The notes under the pieces were generated by a model that was given only the letters and a program-made list of their open reading frames with translations, was not told the origin of the DNA and made no database searches. 64,000 nt of DNA from an uncultured Winogradskyella sp. (GTDB lineage: Bacteria; Bacteroidota; Bacteroidia; Flavobacteriales; Flavobacteriaceae): contig NZ_CANMJY010000001.1 in the NCBI RefSeq assembly GCF_947498345.1, positions 310,001-374,000 on the forward strand. The letters run 5' to 3'. Below are positions 29,563 to 40,110 of this stretch, piece after piece. The stretch's first letter is position 1. Each line of letters starts with the position of its first letter. Position numbers and translations under genes: made by a program.

Positions 29563-29592
29563 AAAAACCTGAGTTATTTAACTCAGGTTTTT
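29563..29592. terminator. Bidirectional intrinsic terminator
   Basis: AAAAACCTGAGTTA-tt-TAACTCAGGTTTTT perfect stem. Confidence 0.9.
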
Positions 29593-29605
29593 TTAATTAT
29601 ATGTA

Positions 29606-31300
29606 TTATTTGTTGACTAAAAATTTAGTTGTAAAGACAGAGTTGTCAGTGCCAGTAATATTTAAAATATAAAAACCAGAAGCTAAATCTACTGGAATAG
29701 ATGTTTTGTTACTTAACATGATTGTAGTTTTAAAAATCATTTTCCCTGTGACATCTGCAATACTAATATTTGCATTAGTATTTGTTATACTAGAAAGTAA
29801 TATTAATTCATTGTTTACAGGATTTTTTTCAAGTTTAAATGTATACGCATTGACATCAATTGTACTAAGAGGTGGAGTTAATATCTCTGTTAAAGCAAAA
29901 GCAACATTGTCTTCTGTTAATTGTACGTGTGGTTCATTATCGTCTGGTAAAAATGTGTTATCAAACGGTGTTATATTTGTTGTTGCTCTACCTGCTAAAT
30001 CTATACCGTGGTGCCAATCAATTTCATCATCAGTAATTTCTAAAGCTAAAGCGCTTACAGAAGGAATAAAACTAAACTTATCTATCTGTAATGCATTTAA
30101 AAAGTCTGCCGCAGTACCTCCACCTGAAGCAATATCGCCAGTCAATGCTGCCAAATCAAATAATCCACCAGGTGCAGAATCTATGCCGTCAGAGAAAGGG
30201 AATGCTTCACTATCAGCTTCAGAGCCCGCAACTTCTACACTAAAAACTGATATAGAAATAGCGCTGACTAAAGATGTCACTCCAGCTGCTGGTGTAAAAT
30301 TAATATCAACGTCAACAACTGCAGTAAATGGGCCAGCAGGCACGCTAAAACTATCATCAATAACTGTGTAACCATTAGTTACCGTAGGACCACTAGTACC
30401 CATAGCAAAATAAGAACTATTTATACCACTTCCATTTATAATAGCTACATTTCTTGTGTTTTCAGGAAAACCAGAGGAATTAAAACTATTAATGTTACTT
30501 TCAAATTGTATTCTGAAAGGATGTGATTGTGGTAAGGTTAGTGTCGCATCAAAGTCAACATCACTACCTGGCTGAAGGTGTGCTTCAAAATGATCCACTA
30601 AAAGTTGTCTTGCGGCAGGTGATTTTAAGAAGGAATCAATAAGTGGTTCTACTTCGGCGATTGGTTGTGTGTCATTATTAGCTAAAAAATTCAACTGATG
30701 CTGTAAGCCAATAGGAACATTAGCACCATGATGTGGAGAATCAAAAGATATATATAATCTTGTATCTGCATCTAAGGTGTTTGCTTCCATGTAGTTTAAG
30801 GCATAGCGCGATATTAATCCTCCCATACTTGGACCAATAATTACATTCTGTTCTGGACTATTTGCTGCTTTAGCTGTATTGATAATGTCTAAAAGCTCAA
30901 TCAGTAACATAGCGTTACGTTCTATAAAATCTGTACCGCCATCAATAGTTGCACCATCCGCAGTTCTAACATAAACAGGAAAGTTTAAAATAACAACATC
31001 AAAATCCTCAGCTCTAACTAAATCTGCTAAATTCTGAGTGCCCGAAGTACCTGCAAAATCTAATAGACTGTATAAACCAGGAATATCTCTTGAGTCGGCT
31101 GGATCAAAACCATCTACCAAAATGATAGGTTTATTTAAAACGCCATCTGCGCCTAAAAATATTTCATATTCACCCTCACCAGGATAATTGGTTGCCTCAC
31201 CGTAAGCTGATAAATCTGGCGTAATACCTGAAGTAAATGAGGTTTGCGCTACTATTATACAGGGTAAAAACAATAAAATTAGAAAGTAATGTTTTTTCAT
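29606..31300 (-). CDS. Secreted alpha/beta-hydrolase (lipase/esterase-like) with T9SS type A sorting domain
   Basis: ILVDGFDPADSR, GPSMGGLISRYALNYM nucleophile elbow, C-term LEKNPVNNELILLSS…LASGFYILNITGTDNSVFTTKFLVNK. Confidence 0.8.
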   Translation of the reverse strand: MKKHYFLILLFLPCIIVAQTSFTSGITPDLSAYGEATNYPGEGEYEIFLGADGVLNKPIILVDGFDPADSRDIPGLYSLLDFAGTSGTQNLADLVRAEDFDVVILNFPVYVRTADGATIDGGTDFIERNAMLLIELLDIINTAKAANSPEQNVIIGPSMGGLISRYALNYMEANTLDADTRLYISFDSPHHGANVPIGLQHQLNFLANNDTQPIAEVEPLIDSFLKSPAARQLLVDHFEAHLQPGSDVDFDATLTLPQSHPFRIQFESNINSFNSSGFPENTRNVAIINGSGINSSYFAMGTSGPTVTNGYTVIDDSFSVPAGPFTAVVDVDINFTPAAGVTSLVSAISISVFSVEVAGSEADSEAFPFSDGIDSAPGGLFDLAALTGDIASGGGTAADFLNALQIDKFSFIPSVSALALEITDDEIDWHHGIDLAGRATTNITPFDNTFLPDDNEPHVQLTEDNVAFALTEILTPPLSTIDVNAYTFKLEKNPVNNELILLSSITNTNANISIADVTGKMIFKTTIMLSNKTSIPVDLASGFYILNITGTDNSVFTTKFLVNK

Positions 31301-31393
31301 AGAAAGATATGATTACGTTAATATGACTGAAAAGATACGAAGTTTAGCACTTTAATTTAACTTTTTTGATACCATTTCTATTAAAAGCAAAAA

Positions 31394-31428
31394 AAATCCT
31401 TAAAAGTGAAGATCACTTCTAAGGATTT
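31394..31428. terminator. Terminator downstream of pruA
   Basis: AAATCCTT…AGTGA-aga-TCACT…AAGGATTT stem flanked by A and T runs. Confidence 0.8.
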
Positions 31429-31451
31429 GTTTTTCAGTATATTAATAAAAA

Positions 31452-33077
31452 TTAACCTAAAAAAGGATATCTGTAATCTGTTGGAGTTACAAATGTTTCT
31501 TTTATTAATCTAGGTGAGACCCAACGCAATAAGTTTTGGGCACTACCAGCTTTATCATTAGTCCCTGAGGCTCTGGCACCACCAAATGGTTGTTGACCAA
31601 CGACTGCACCTGTTGGTTTGTCATTAATATAGAAATTACCCGCAGCATTTTGTAAGGCTTTTGTAGCCTCTTCGATGGCATATCTATCAGTAGATAATAT
31701 GGCTCCGGTTAAAGCATATTTACTGGTTTGGTCAACTAACTTTAGAGTTTCGGCATAAGCATCATCTTCGTAAACATAAATGGTGATTACAGGTCCAAAC
31801 AATTCAGTACACATTGTAGTATACTTTGGATTTGATGTTACAATTACAGTAGGTTCAATAAAGTAGCCTTTAGACTTATCGTAATTACCACCAGCGATAA
31901 TATCTGAATCACTATCTGCTTTTGCACCATCAATATATTTAGCTAATTTATCAAATGATCCTTCATGGATTACTGCAGTTATAAAGTTGCTCATATCTTC
32001 TGGTGATCCCATTTTAAAAGACTTTATATCTTCAATAAGGTGTTTTTTGACATCTTCCCAAATCCCTTTAGGTATGTATGCTCTAGATGCGGCACTACAC
32101 TTTTGCCCTTGAAATTCAAATGCTCCTCTAGAAATAGCTGTTGCCACCTGTTTTGCATTTGCAGATTTGTGTGCAATGATAAAATCCTTTCCTCCAGTTT
32201 CACCTACAATTCTAGGGTATGTTTTATAGTTGTGAATATTGTTTCCTATCTGTTTCCAAAGTTCTTTAAAGATAAATGTAGAACCTGTAAAATGTAAACC
32301 AGAAAAATCTGGACTAGCCATTACAGTATTGGTAATCATAACAGGATCTCCAAAAACAACATTAATAACACCATCTGGAACACCAGCTTCTTTGAAAACG
32401 TCCATAATAACTTTAGCAGAATAGACTTGGCTATCACTTGGTTTCCATACAACAACATTACCCATTAATGCCATACAAGCTGGTAAGTTTCCTGCAATTG
32501 CGGTAAAGTTAAAAGGTGTTACAGCATAGGTAAAACCTTCAAGAGGTCTATATTCAACACGATTCCATGCATCGCTAATACTTTCTGGCTGTTCCATGTA
32601 AATGTCAGTCATAAACTGTACATTGAAACGTAAGAAATCTATAAACTCACAAGCGGCATCAATTTCTGCCTGATGTATAGTTTTTGATTGTGCAATCATG
32701 GTAGCTGCATTAATCTTAGCTCTGTAAGGGCCAGCAATTAACTCAGCAGCTTTTAAAAAGATGCCAGCTCGTTGTTCCCAAGGCATTTGCGACCAGGCTT
32801 TACGAGCTTCTAAAGCAGTAGCAATAGCTTCATCTACATGCTTTTGTTCTGCCAAATGGTATTCGCCAACAATATGTTGATGATCGTGCGGAGGAGACAT
32901 GGTTCTGGTATTTCCGGTTTTTACATCTTTTCCATTAATATATAAAGGGACTTCAATTTTGCTGTTAAACATTGATTTGTAGGCTTCTGTTACAGCTTTG
33001 CGTTCTGGTGATCCAGGAGCATAAGACTTTACAGGTTCGTTAACAGCGACTGGTACATTAAAGAATCCTTTTCCCAT
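31452..33077 (-). CDS. pruA: L-glutamate gamma-semialdehyde dehydrogenase (delta-1-pyrroline-5-carboxylate dehydrogenase)
   Basis: GETGGKDFIIAHKSANAKQVATAISRGAFEFQGQKCSAASRAYIP; likely start MGKGFFNVP at 33077 (ORF track extends to 33116). Confidence 0.95.
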   Translation of the reverse strand: MGKGFFNVPVAVNEPVKSYAPGSPERKAVTEAYKSMFNSKIEVPLYINGKDVKTGNTRTMSPPHDHQHIVGEYHLAEQKHVDEAIATALEARKAWSQMPWEQRAGIFLKAAELIAGPYRAKINAATMIAQSKTIHQAEIDAACEFIDFLRFNVQFMTDIYMEQPESISDAWNRVEYRPLEGFTYAVTPFNFTAIAGNLPACMALMGNVVVWKPSDSQVYSAKVIMDVFKEAGVPDGVINVVFGDPVMITNTVMASPDFSGLHFTGSTFIFKELWKQIGNNIHNYKTYPRIVGETGGKDFIIAHKSANAKQVATAISRGAFEFQGQKCSAASRAYIPKGIWEDVKKHLIEDIKSFKMGSPEDMSNFITAVIHEGSFDKLAKYIDGAKADSDSDIIAGGNYDKSKGYFIEPTVIVTSNPKYTTMCTELFGPVITIYVYEDDAYAETLKLVDQTSKYALTGAILSTDRYAIEEATKALQNAAGNFYINDKPTGAVVGQQPFGGARASGTNDKAGSAQNLLRWVSPRLIKETFVTPTDYRYPFLG

Positions 33078-33224
33078 AATATGATTTATTTTTTGGTTTG
33101 AATTTTGAAAGTGCAAAGGTACAATATTTATGAGATATTATATATTTCAAACGTTATAGTTGTGTGAAGATTACAACTATAATTTTTTGTAAGTTGCGGG
33201 CTGAAATTTTTGAATGCTGTCATG

Positions 33225-34229
33225 ACTAAAAATGATGCTTTTATTTTAACTCTTGCATACCCAGAAACTATTGTTTCGCATGCAGAAGAATGGTATTCTA
33301 TATTTTTACGCTTTCTTTTCATAGGAAATAAAAACCATGTAAGAGCTGGGCATGCCGCTTTGGTTTTAATTAGTAAAACAACAGGTGTCTTAGAGTATCA
33401 TGATTTTGGACGCTATATTACGTCTTCGCCAAATGGTAGAGTAAGAGGAAGAGAGACAGATTTTGAATTAAATTTTCCGATAGTCGCTAAGGTTGAGAAT
33501 GATGCTATTAAAAATTTGGATGATATTCTTAAATTCTTAGCAACGCATCCAAAGCTTACTCATGGTGATGGTAATTTATATGCTTCGGTTTGCAATGCCG
33601 TAAATTATGATTTAGCAAGGGCACATATAGATAAGATGCAGTCTGAAGATTTTATTAGGTATGCAGCTTTTGTGAAAGAGGCGTGCAACTGTGCTCGTTT
33701 TGTAACAGACTCTTTGATTGCCTCAGTTATAGACACAAGGATAAAAAAGAAACTAATCGGCTCTAAATGGTTTACTCCAAGTACTATTGGTAATGTGGTG
33801 ATAGCTGATACTGAAGATTTTGTGTATTTGGTTTCTGATAAAGGAGTGGTTAGTGAATTTAAGTCTACGGTAAGTAAAGAAAATAGGCGCTTGTTTTTAG
33901 ATACACTAAGAGGTTATAGCCCGAGCTTGGTTGGTACTCTACAGCCAAAACATAATAATACCAAGGCAGAACATGCGCAATGGCTTGGTGGTATAGCTGC
34001 AGGTGCTTGGTTTGAAATTTATAATATAGGGAGTACTTCAGAATACAGATTTAGACGTATATCACCTTATGGTAACTTAGATTGTAACGGCATATATAAA
34101 ATTAATAAAACAGGATTTGATATTAACTCTAAATATCAATTTATACATTATTCAAATTGTTTGTTCTTTCATATAGAACAAAATGATGAGCAATACCGAT
34201 TTGATTTAATAAGAAATGCCGAAACTTAA
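33225..34229 (+). CDS. Conserved hypothetical protein (DUF6695-like)
   Basis: 335 aa ORF with HAALVLISKTTGVLEYHDFGRYI and CNCARFVTDSLI segments. Family name from recall; ATG 33225 preferred over 33210. Confidence 0.65.
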   Translation, partial: TKNDAFILTLAYPETIVSHAEEWYSIFLRFLFIGNKNHVRAGHAALVLISKTTGVLEYHDFGRYITSSPNGRVRGRETDFELNFPIVAKVENDAIKNLDDILKFLATHPKLTHGDGNLYASVCNAVNYDLARAHIDKMQSEDFIRYAAFVKEACNCARFVTDSLIASVIDTRIKKKLIGSKWFTPSTIGNVVIADTEDFVYLVSDKGVVSEFKSTVSKENRRLFLDTLRGYSPSLVGTLQPKHNNTKAEHAQWLGGIAAGAWFEIYNIGSTSEYRFRRISPYGNLDCNGIYKINKTGFDINSKYQFIHYSNCLFFHIEQNDEQYRFDLIRNAET

Positions 34230-34612
34230 TTTAATGCAAATGGAGCACTTAATTTAAATGAAGGGATATACACTTTAAATTTACTGGCCTTTGTAAAGTT
34301 AACCATATTATAATGTCCTTGCATAGCTCCAAATGGTGATGTTAATAAGCAACCTGAGTTGTAAGTGTGAGATTCACCAGGTTTTAAAACAGGTTTTTTT
34401 CCAATTACACCTTCACCTTCAACAATTTCTTCGTTGTTAAGAGCATCAAGAATTTTCCAATGACGTGAATTTAACTGAACCGAATCTTTACTTTGGTTTT
34501 CAATAGTTACTTTATAGCCAAAAGCGAAGTGCACTTTATAATTTTTATAAAATGTACCTTCAAAATTGGTTTCAACAGAAATTTTGATTCCGCTTGTAAC
34601 TTGCTGTACCAT
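34226..34612 (-). CDS. apaG: ApaG domain protein
   Basis: 128 aa; YTIENQSKDSVQLNSRHWKILDA-like segment, GEGVIGKKPVLKPGESHTYNSGCLLTSPFGAMQGHYNM. Confidence 0.96.
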   Translation of the reverse strand: MVQQVTSGIKISVETNFEGTFYKNYKVHFAFGYKVTIENQSKDSVQLNSRHWKILDALNNEEIVEGEGVIGKKPVLKPGESHTYNSGCLLTSPFGAMQGHYNMVNFTKASKFKVYIPSFKLSAPFALN

Positions 34613-34676
34613 TAATCTTAAATTGAAAAGAGTATGCTAAAATAACATAATTTTTGAATCATAACTTATTTTAATG

Positions 34677-36053
34677 CTAAGAAGCGTTCATATTTAACAT
34701 TTTTTCGACAACATGACTCTCTAAGGTTGCAAAAAAAGCAAGAATATCTTCTTCTTCTAATAAGCTATTTATTGTCACCATTCTAACGAATTCTTGATTA
34801 TTAAATTTTCCGAAGCCTACCATTAGGTCCGAGTTTTCATAAAGTGCTGTACATAGTTCACTTGCAGGTATATCTTTATAATTAAAACAGACAGAGATAG
34901 AGTTATCAAAACTATACAGTGTATAATCTTTATTTTGGTTTATGTACGTTCTTGCAATTTGTGCCATTTTAAATTGCTTGTCTACAATTTGTTCAATACC
35001 TAGCGTGCCGATAGATTTCCATAGAGTCCAGAGTTTTAGAGCATCATTTCGCCTCCCGCATTGTAAAGAAGTTTTACCTAAATTAAAATCATCACCATCG
35101 GTTTGGTATAAATAATCTGCTTCATTAGAAAATGAATGATGCAATTGTGCCTTGTGTTGTGTAACTATAATAGAACAGCTTAAAGGAGTACCCATCATTT
35201 TGTGAGCATTGACACTGAATGAATCTGAATGTTCTAATCCATTTATTAAATGTCTGTAGGTCTTGCTGAAAATTACTCCTCCACAATAAGCTCCATCAAC
35301 ATGAAGCCATAGATTATACTTTTTGCAAATTTCACTAAGGGCTTCAATATCATCAAAAGCACCTAGTACAGTTGTTCCTGCGGTAGCATTAACAAAGAAA
35401 GGTTCATAGCCACTATTGATATCTTTCTCAATTAATTTATCTAAATGTTCAATTAGCATTTCACCTTTATCATTGGTATTAACTTGCCTAACCTGATCTC
35501 TCCCAATACCAATTAATGCGGCATTTTTTGAAATAGAATAATGAGATGCAGATGAGGTATATAATATCATTTTTGATGAAAGTCCTAAGGCTCTAATAGA
35601 TTCGTTTTTATAATCTCTAGCCATAATTAGAGCCATCATGTTACTCATTGACCCACCAGGTGCTAATGTACCATCACTATTGGCAGAATAACCAGCCAAT
35701 GCACAAATGTTCTTTATTACTTGTTTTTCAATACCCACTTGTGGGCCAGCAACCTTGTATGTGTACATGCTATTATTGAGCATAACAGCTAGTAAGTCTC
35801 CAAGTGTAGCTTTGCTAATTCTTCCTCCAAATAGTTGATTAAAAAAAGATCTGGATGCTGTTTTTGGTGTGCTTTTTATAATCTGTTTTAGCGTGTTCTT
35901 TAAGTCTTCATCAACAATTCCGTTGGCATTTAAAGATAAATCTAGTTTATTATATAATTCTGAAGTGGGAATAGGTTTAGCAACTGGTTTATTCAGTTCT
36001 TCTCTAAAAAGCTCGTCGCACAACTCAGAAAATAAGGCAATATCATTTTGCAT
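34677..36053 (-). CDS. Group II PLP-dependent decarboxylase family protein
   Basis: GGSMSNMMALIMAR, FVNATAGTTVLGAFDDIEAL, LHVDGAYCGG, SFSVNAHKMMGTPLSCS. Confidence 0.92.
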   Translation of the reverse strand: MQNDIALFSELCDELFREELNKPVAKPIPTSELYNKLDLSLNANGIVDEDLKNTLKQIIKSTPKTASRSFFNQLFGGRISKATLGDLLAVMLNNSMYTYKVAGPQVGIEKQVIKNICALAGYSANSDGTLAPGGSMSNMMALIMARDYKNESIRALGLSSKMILYTSSASHYSISKNAALIGIGRDQVRQVNTNDKGEMLIEHLDKLIEKDINSGYEPFFVNATAGTTVLGAFDDIEALSEICKKYNLWLHVDGAYCGGVIFSKTYRHLINGLEHSDSFSVNAHKMMGTPLSCSIIVTQHKAQLHHSFSNEADYLYQTDGDDFNLGKTSLQCGRRNDALKLWTLWKSIGTLGIEQIVDKQFKMAQIARTYINQNKDYTLYSFDNSISVCFNYKDIPASELCTALYENSDLMVGFGKFNNQEFVRMVTINSLLEEEDILAFFATLESHVVEKMLNMNAS

Positions 36054-36122
36054 CCTGTAAAATCAATTTTGATGTGAAAGGTAAAAAGAATTTAGTCTAA
36101 AGAGGAAAAAATCCTTACAGTA

Positions 36123-37376
36123 TTAATTAGAAATATCTACGGAGGAAGCTTCGCCATAACCAATTAGCTTATCAAAGCGCGCTCCTAAATCTCTATAATA
36201 GACTAATACCTTGTAATTGTTTTCGGTTTGCCAGTAATCACCACTTATAGCACCTTCATCTAGTTCTCTGGTTTTTCGATCAACCACAACGTATTTGTAA
36301 TTGTAGAACCCTTGTTTGAGACGAAAACTTGCTTCGTAATTACCGTTTTCAGAATTGAAAATCATTTTTGTTAAAGGTTCAATGGCAAAGGCATTAAAAT
36401 TACCATACACATAGATGTCTTTATCTTTTAACTCCTCTTGGAGTAAAGAAAAATGAACCATAGTGTAATCAGCTTCAACATCTGTATCTAATCGATCAGC
36501 CGCTGTAACTTGAAAGTTTCCGTTAAGATCAGGATTGTAAGTGTAAGGCCTACCAGTTCTAGGGATATTTGCATATAAATAGCTCTGATAAATATCTTTT
36601 AGATCTATAAACTGAACACCAACATTAGAAGTTCTTACGTCTTTGTTTTCAAACCAAAAATATTCATTACCACCCCAAAATGCCGATTCGGTATCATACC
36701 TGTAAATAAGCTCATTACCTAAAGTGTATTGTGGCTTTAAATTATCAATTGATGTATTTAAATTGTTATTCTGTATAATGAGTGTTTTAATAGTCTCTAA
36801 TGGATTATTAAAATTTATGCTATTAGTAGCAACAACCATGTCTATGGATTGTTTTTCAGCGATGACTTTTACATCTCTAGAGCGTTTTACACGTACACCT
36901 ACATTGACCAAATCTTCATAAATCATAAATTTTCTACTAAACATCAATTCATCATACTCATCGTAAATTGAAATCATGTAATTACCGCTTTTCAATAAGC
37001 CTCGGGTTTGAATATTGGGAATTTTCAGTTTATAATGTGAATAGACCTGATAAGTGTTAAAAGAGTTATAGTATTCTAATATACGTTGATTGTCTAAGCC
37101 TCTTATATATTCGCCCTTTACTAAAATGGATGGAGTCCAATCAAAATTAAAATGCTCAATAACGTAGTAAAAGTCTTCTTCATTGGCGTTTAAAGCATCA
37201 AATTCTAATACCAATGGTTCTCCTAGTTTTAAAATAGGTAACTGTCCTTGTGTTGTATTACTTTTAAATTTTATGGTTTTTATAAAATCGGGAGGACTTA
37301 CTTCTTCAACTTGAGAGAGTATAATCGTTGGAAATAATAAAAGTAATAAGATGCTGTAAAAATTCTTTTCCATCAT
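36123..37376 (-). CDS. DUF5103-family type IX secretion system plug-like protein
   Basis: N-term IKTIKFKSNTTQGQLPILKLGEPLVLEFDALNANEEDFYYVIEHFNFDWTPS…L; recognised as the DUF5103/T9SS plug pattern. Confidence 0.8.
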   Translation of the reverse strand: MMEKNFYSILLLLLFPTIILSQVEEVSPPDFIKTIKFKSNTTQGQLPILKLGEPLVLEFDALNANEEDFYYVIEHFNFDWTPSILVKGEYIRGLDNQRILEYYNSFNTYQVYSHYKLKIPNIQTRGLLKSGNYMISIYDEYDELMFSRKFMIYEDLVNVGVRVKRSRDVKVIAEKQSIDMVVATNSINFNNPLETIKTLIIQNNNLNTSIDNLKPQYTLGNELIYRYDTESAFWGGNEYFWFENKDVRTSNVGVQFIDLKDIYQSYLYANIPRTGRPYTYNPDLNGNFQVTAADRLDTDVEADYTMVHFSLLQEELKDKDIYVYGNFNAFAIEPLTKMIFNSENGNYEASFRLKQGFYNYKYVVVDRKTRELDEGAISGDYWQTENNYKVLVYYRDLGARFDKLIGYGEASSVDISN

Positions 37377-37495
37377 TAATTGTTGACTTGTGCATAAAGA
37401 TAATCAAAATCTATGCCTTTAAATATTAAACTTATTTATAATGGTTATAAATAAAAAAGATGTGCTAAATTGAAAATTATTTAATCATTAATTTG

Positions 37496-37503
37496 TAAAT
37501 TTG
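37496..37503 (+). promoter_or_regulatory. Bacteroidota -7 promoter element for the nqr operon
   Basis: TAAATTTG about 32 nt upstream of nqrA ATG 37536. Confidence 0.55.
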
Positions 37504-37535
37504 CACGGATTTTTAGATAACTAATCTTTAAGTAT

Positions 37536-38885
37536 ATGTCAAAAGACATCAGAATTAAAAAAGGTTTAGATATAAAGTTGGTCGGTGAAGCCGAGAAAAC
37601 TACAGAAAATGCTATCATTAGCAATTCATACTCTATCAGACCTGAAGATTTCCACAGTATTATCCCAAAACTTGTTGCAAAAGAAGGTACACGTGTTAAA
37701 GCAGGTGAGGCGTTGTTTTACAATAAAGATAATGAAGAGATGAAGTTTGTTTCACCAGTATCTGGTGAAATTACTGAAGTAAAACGTGGACCAAGACGTC
37801 GTATTGACGCTATAAAAATAACCGCAGACAAAGAGCAAACTTATGTAGATCATGGTAAATTTGATTTGTCATCTGATACAGATAAGACTAAAGCACATTT
37901 ATTAGCATCTGGTTGTTGGGCTTTTATAAAGCAACGCCCTTATGATGTTATTGCAAGTTTAGATAGTACTCCAAAAGCTATTTTTGTATCTGGTTATGCA
38001 AGTGCACCTTTGGCCGCTGATTTAGATTATGCCCTAGCAGGTAAAGAAGCTGAATTACAAGCAGCTGTTACGGCATTATCAAAACTAACTGATGGCGGAG
38101 TTCACATATCTGTTGGAAACAACAAGTCACCATTGGTTTATTTGAATGATGCAATAACCTATAAGATTTCTGGGCCACATCCTGCAGGTAATGTAGGTAC
38201 TTTAATTAATAAAGTAAGTCCGGTAAATAAGGGTGAAACAGTTTGGACGGTCAATGCACAAGATTTAGTTATCATTGGTGAATTACTTTTAACGGGTAAA
38301 TTCAATGCAGAACGGATTATTGCTTTAGCAGGCTCTTCAGTAAAGAAACCTAGATATTTTAAAACTAAAATTGGTGCTGAAGTATCAACTATGGTTTATG
38401 ACAATGGCGTTGAACAAGATGGTAATAATAGAATCATATCCGGAAATGTTTTAACAGGAAAAAAAGTAGCACCAGATGGTAATTTAGATTATTACAGTAA
38501 TGTAATTACAGTAATACCAGAAGGAGATGATTATGAATTTTTTGGTTGGAATAAACCAGTATTCAATAAGATTTCTACTTCTAGAGCTTTAACATTCTCT
38601 TGGTTAAACCCTAAGAAAAAGTATGATTTAAATACCAATACAAATGGTGAGCATCGTGCATTTGTAACTACAGGAACCTATGAAGAAGTTTTTCCTTTAG
38701 ATATATATCCAATGCAAATTCTAAAAGCTTGTATGTATAAAGATTTAGATGAAATGGAAGCTTTAGGAATGTACGAGGTGGCACCTGAGGATTTTGCGTT
38801 AACAGAATTTGTATGCGTATCTAAACAACCACATCAAAAAATTATAAGAGAAGGATTAGACTTAATGCTTAAAGAGATAGGATAA
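37536..38885 (+). CDS. nqrA: Na+-translocating NADH:quinone reductase subunit A
   Basis: KGLDIKLVGEAE, RVKAGEALFYNKDNEEMKFVSPVSGEI; first gene of a canonical nqrA-F operon. Confidence 0.97.
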   Translation: MSKDIRIKKGLDIKLVGEAEKTTENAIISNSYSIRPEDFHSIIPKLVAKEGTRVKAGEALFYNKDNEEMKFVSPVSGEITEVKRGPRRRIDAIKITADKEQTYVDHGKFDLSSDTDKTKAHLLASGCWAFIKQRPYDVIASLDSTPKAIFVSGYASAPLAADLDYALAGKEAELQAAVTALSKLTDGGVHISVGNNKSPLVYLNDAITYKISGPHPAGNVGTLINKVSPVNKGETVWTVNAQDLVIIGELLLTGKFNAERIIALAGSSVKKPRYFKTKIGAEVSTMVYDNGVEQDGNNRIISGNVLTGKKVAPDGNLDYYSNVITVIPEGDDYEFFGWNKPVFNKISTSRALTFSWLNPKKKYDLNTNTNGEHRAFVTTGTYEEVFPLDIYPMQILKACMYKDLDEMEALGMYEVAPEDFALTEFVCVSKQPHQKIIREGLDLMLKEIG

Positions 38886-40108
38886 TGGGTTTAAAACAAA
38901 ATTTACACAATTTTAAGGAAAAGAATAAAGACAAAAAGTGGCTTCCTGGTTTTAATGCGCTTTTTACGTTTTTATATATGCCAAACGAGACTACCCATAA
39001 CGGAACTCATATTAAGGCGGCAGATGACTTAAAACGTACAATGAACACAGTAATCATGGCTTTAGTACCATGCTTAATTTTTGGTATGTTTAATGCAGGT
39101 TATCAGCATCATTTAGCACAAGGCTTAATAGACTCTGCAGATGGGTTCTTCGGATCCTCATTTTGGACTTGGGGTAACTTAGTGGTTGGCTTATGGAAAG
39201 TATTACCGTTAGTAATCGTTTCTTATGGTGTTGGTCTGGCAGTAGAGTTCATTTTCGCAATTATCAAAGGACATGAAGTAGAAGAAGGTTACTTAGTAAC
39301 AGGGATGTTAGTGCCATTAATTGTACCAGTTGATATTCCATTATGGATGTTAGCCGTAGCTGTTGTTTTTGGTGTAGTTATAGGTAAAGAAGTGTTTGGA
39401 GGTACAGGAATGAATATCCTTAATCCGGCATTAACTATTCGCGCATTCTTATTCTTTGCTTATCCTACTTGGATGTCTGGAGATAAGGTATGGGTTCATG
39501 GTGCTGTTGAACGCGACCAAATGATTGCCGCAGGCGAAAATTTAGATGCTATATCTGGTGAAACTATTTTAGGTAGTTTGGCTCAAAACAAAGCTGCAGG
39601 TTATGAAGTTATGGATATGTTCTATGGAATTATTCCTGGGTCTGTAGGTGAAACGTCTACATTATTAATATTGTTAGGTGCTTTATTCTTAATCTTTGCT
39701 AAGATTGGAAGCTGGAGAATTATGTTATCATCAGTAATAGGAGCATTGGTAATGGGTTTAATTTTCAACGGTGTTGTAAGTTCAGGTTGGATAACAGAGT
39801 CAAGTAAGTTCTATGGATTAATGAGTACAGAATTCTGGCATCATTTATTGATAGGTGGTTTTGCTTTTGGTACTGTGTTTATGGCTACGGATCCTGTAAC
39901 CGCTTCTCAAACCACCAAAGGAAAATGGATATATGGTTTCTTAGTAGGTTTTATTTCTATTATGATTCGTGTATTCAATCCAGCATATCCAGAAGGTGTA
40001 ATGTTAGCAATTCTATTAATGAATGTATTTGCACCAACAATTGACCATTATGTGGTTCAAGGTAATGTAAAGAAAAGAATGAAACGTTTAAAAGCTAAAG
40101 CTGCATAA
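38885..40108 (+). CDS. nqrB: Na+-translocating NADH:quinone reductase subunit B
   Basis: MNTVIMALVPCLIFGMFNAGYQ, FGGTGMNILNPALTIRAFLFFAYP, MATDPVTASQTTKGKW. Confidence 0.97.
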   Translation: MGLKQNLHNFKEKNKDKKWLPGFNALFTFLYMPNETTHNGTHIKAADDLKRTMNTVIMALVPCLIFGMFNAGYQHHLAQGLIDSADGFFGSSFWTWGNLVVGLWKVLPLVIVSYGVGLAVEFIFAIIKGHEVEEGYLVTGMLVPLIVPVDIPLWMLAVAVVFGVVIGKEVFGGTGMNILNPALTIRAFLFFAYPTWMSGDKVWVHGAVERDQMIAAGENLDAISGETILGSLAQNKAAGYEVMDMFYGIIPGSVGETSTLLILLGALFLIFAKIGSWRIMLSSVIGALVMGLIFNGVVSSGWITESSKFYGLMSTEFWHHLLIGGFAFGTVFMATDPVTASQTTKGKWIYGFLVGFISIMIRVFNPAYPEGVMLAILLMNVFAPTIDHYVVQGNVKKRMKRLKAKAA

Positions 40109-40110
40109 CG

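Noticed and set aside
29706-30371. 221-aa plus-strand ORF antisense to the T9SS hydrolase
   Set aside because: Lies wholly within a well-supported minus-strand CDS; composition (Ser/Val/Ile-rich, no domain) is typical of a shadow ORF.
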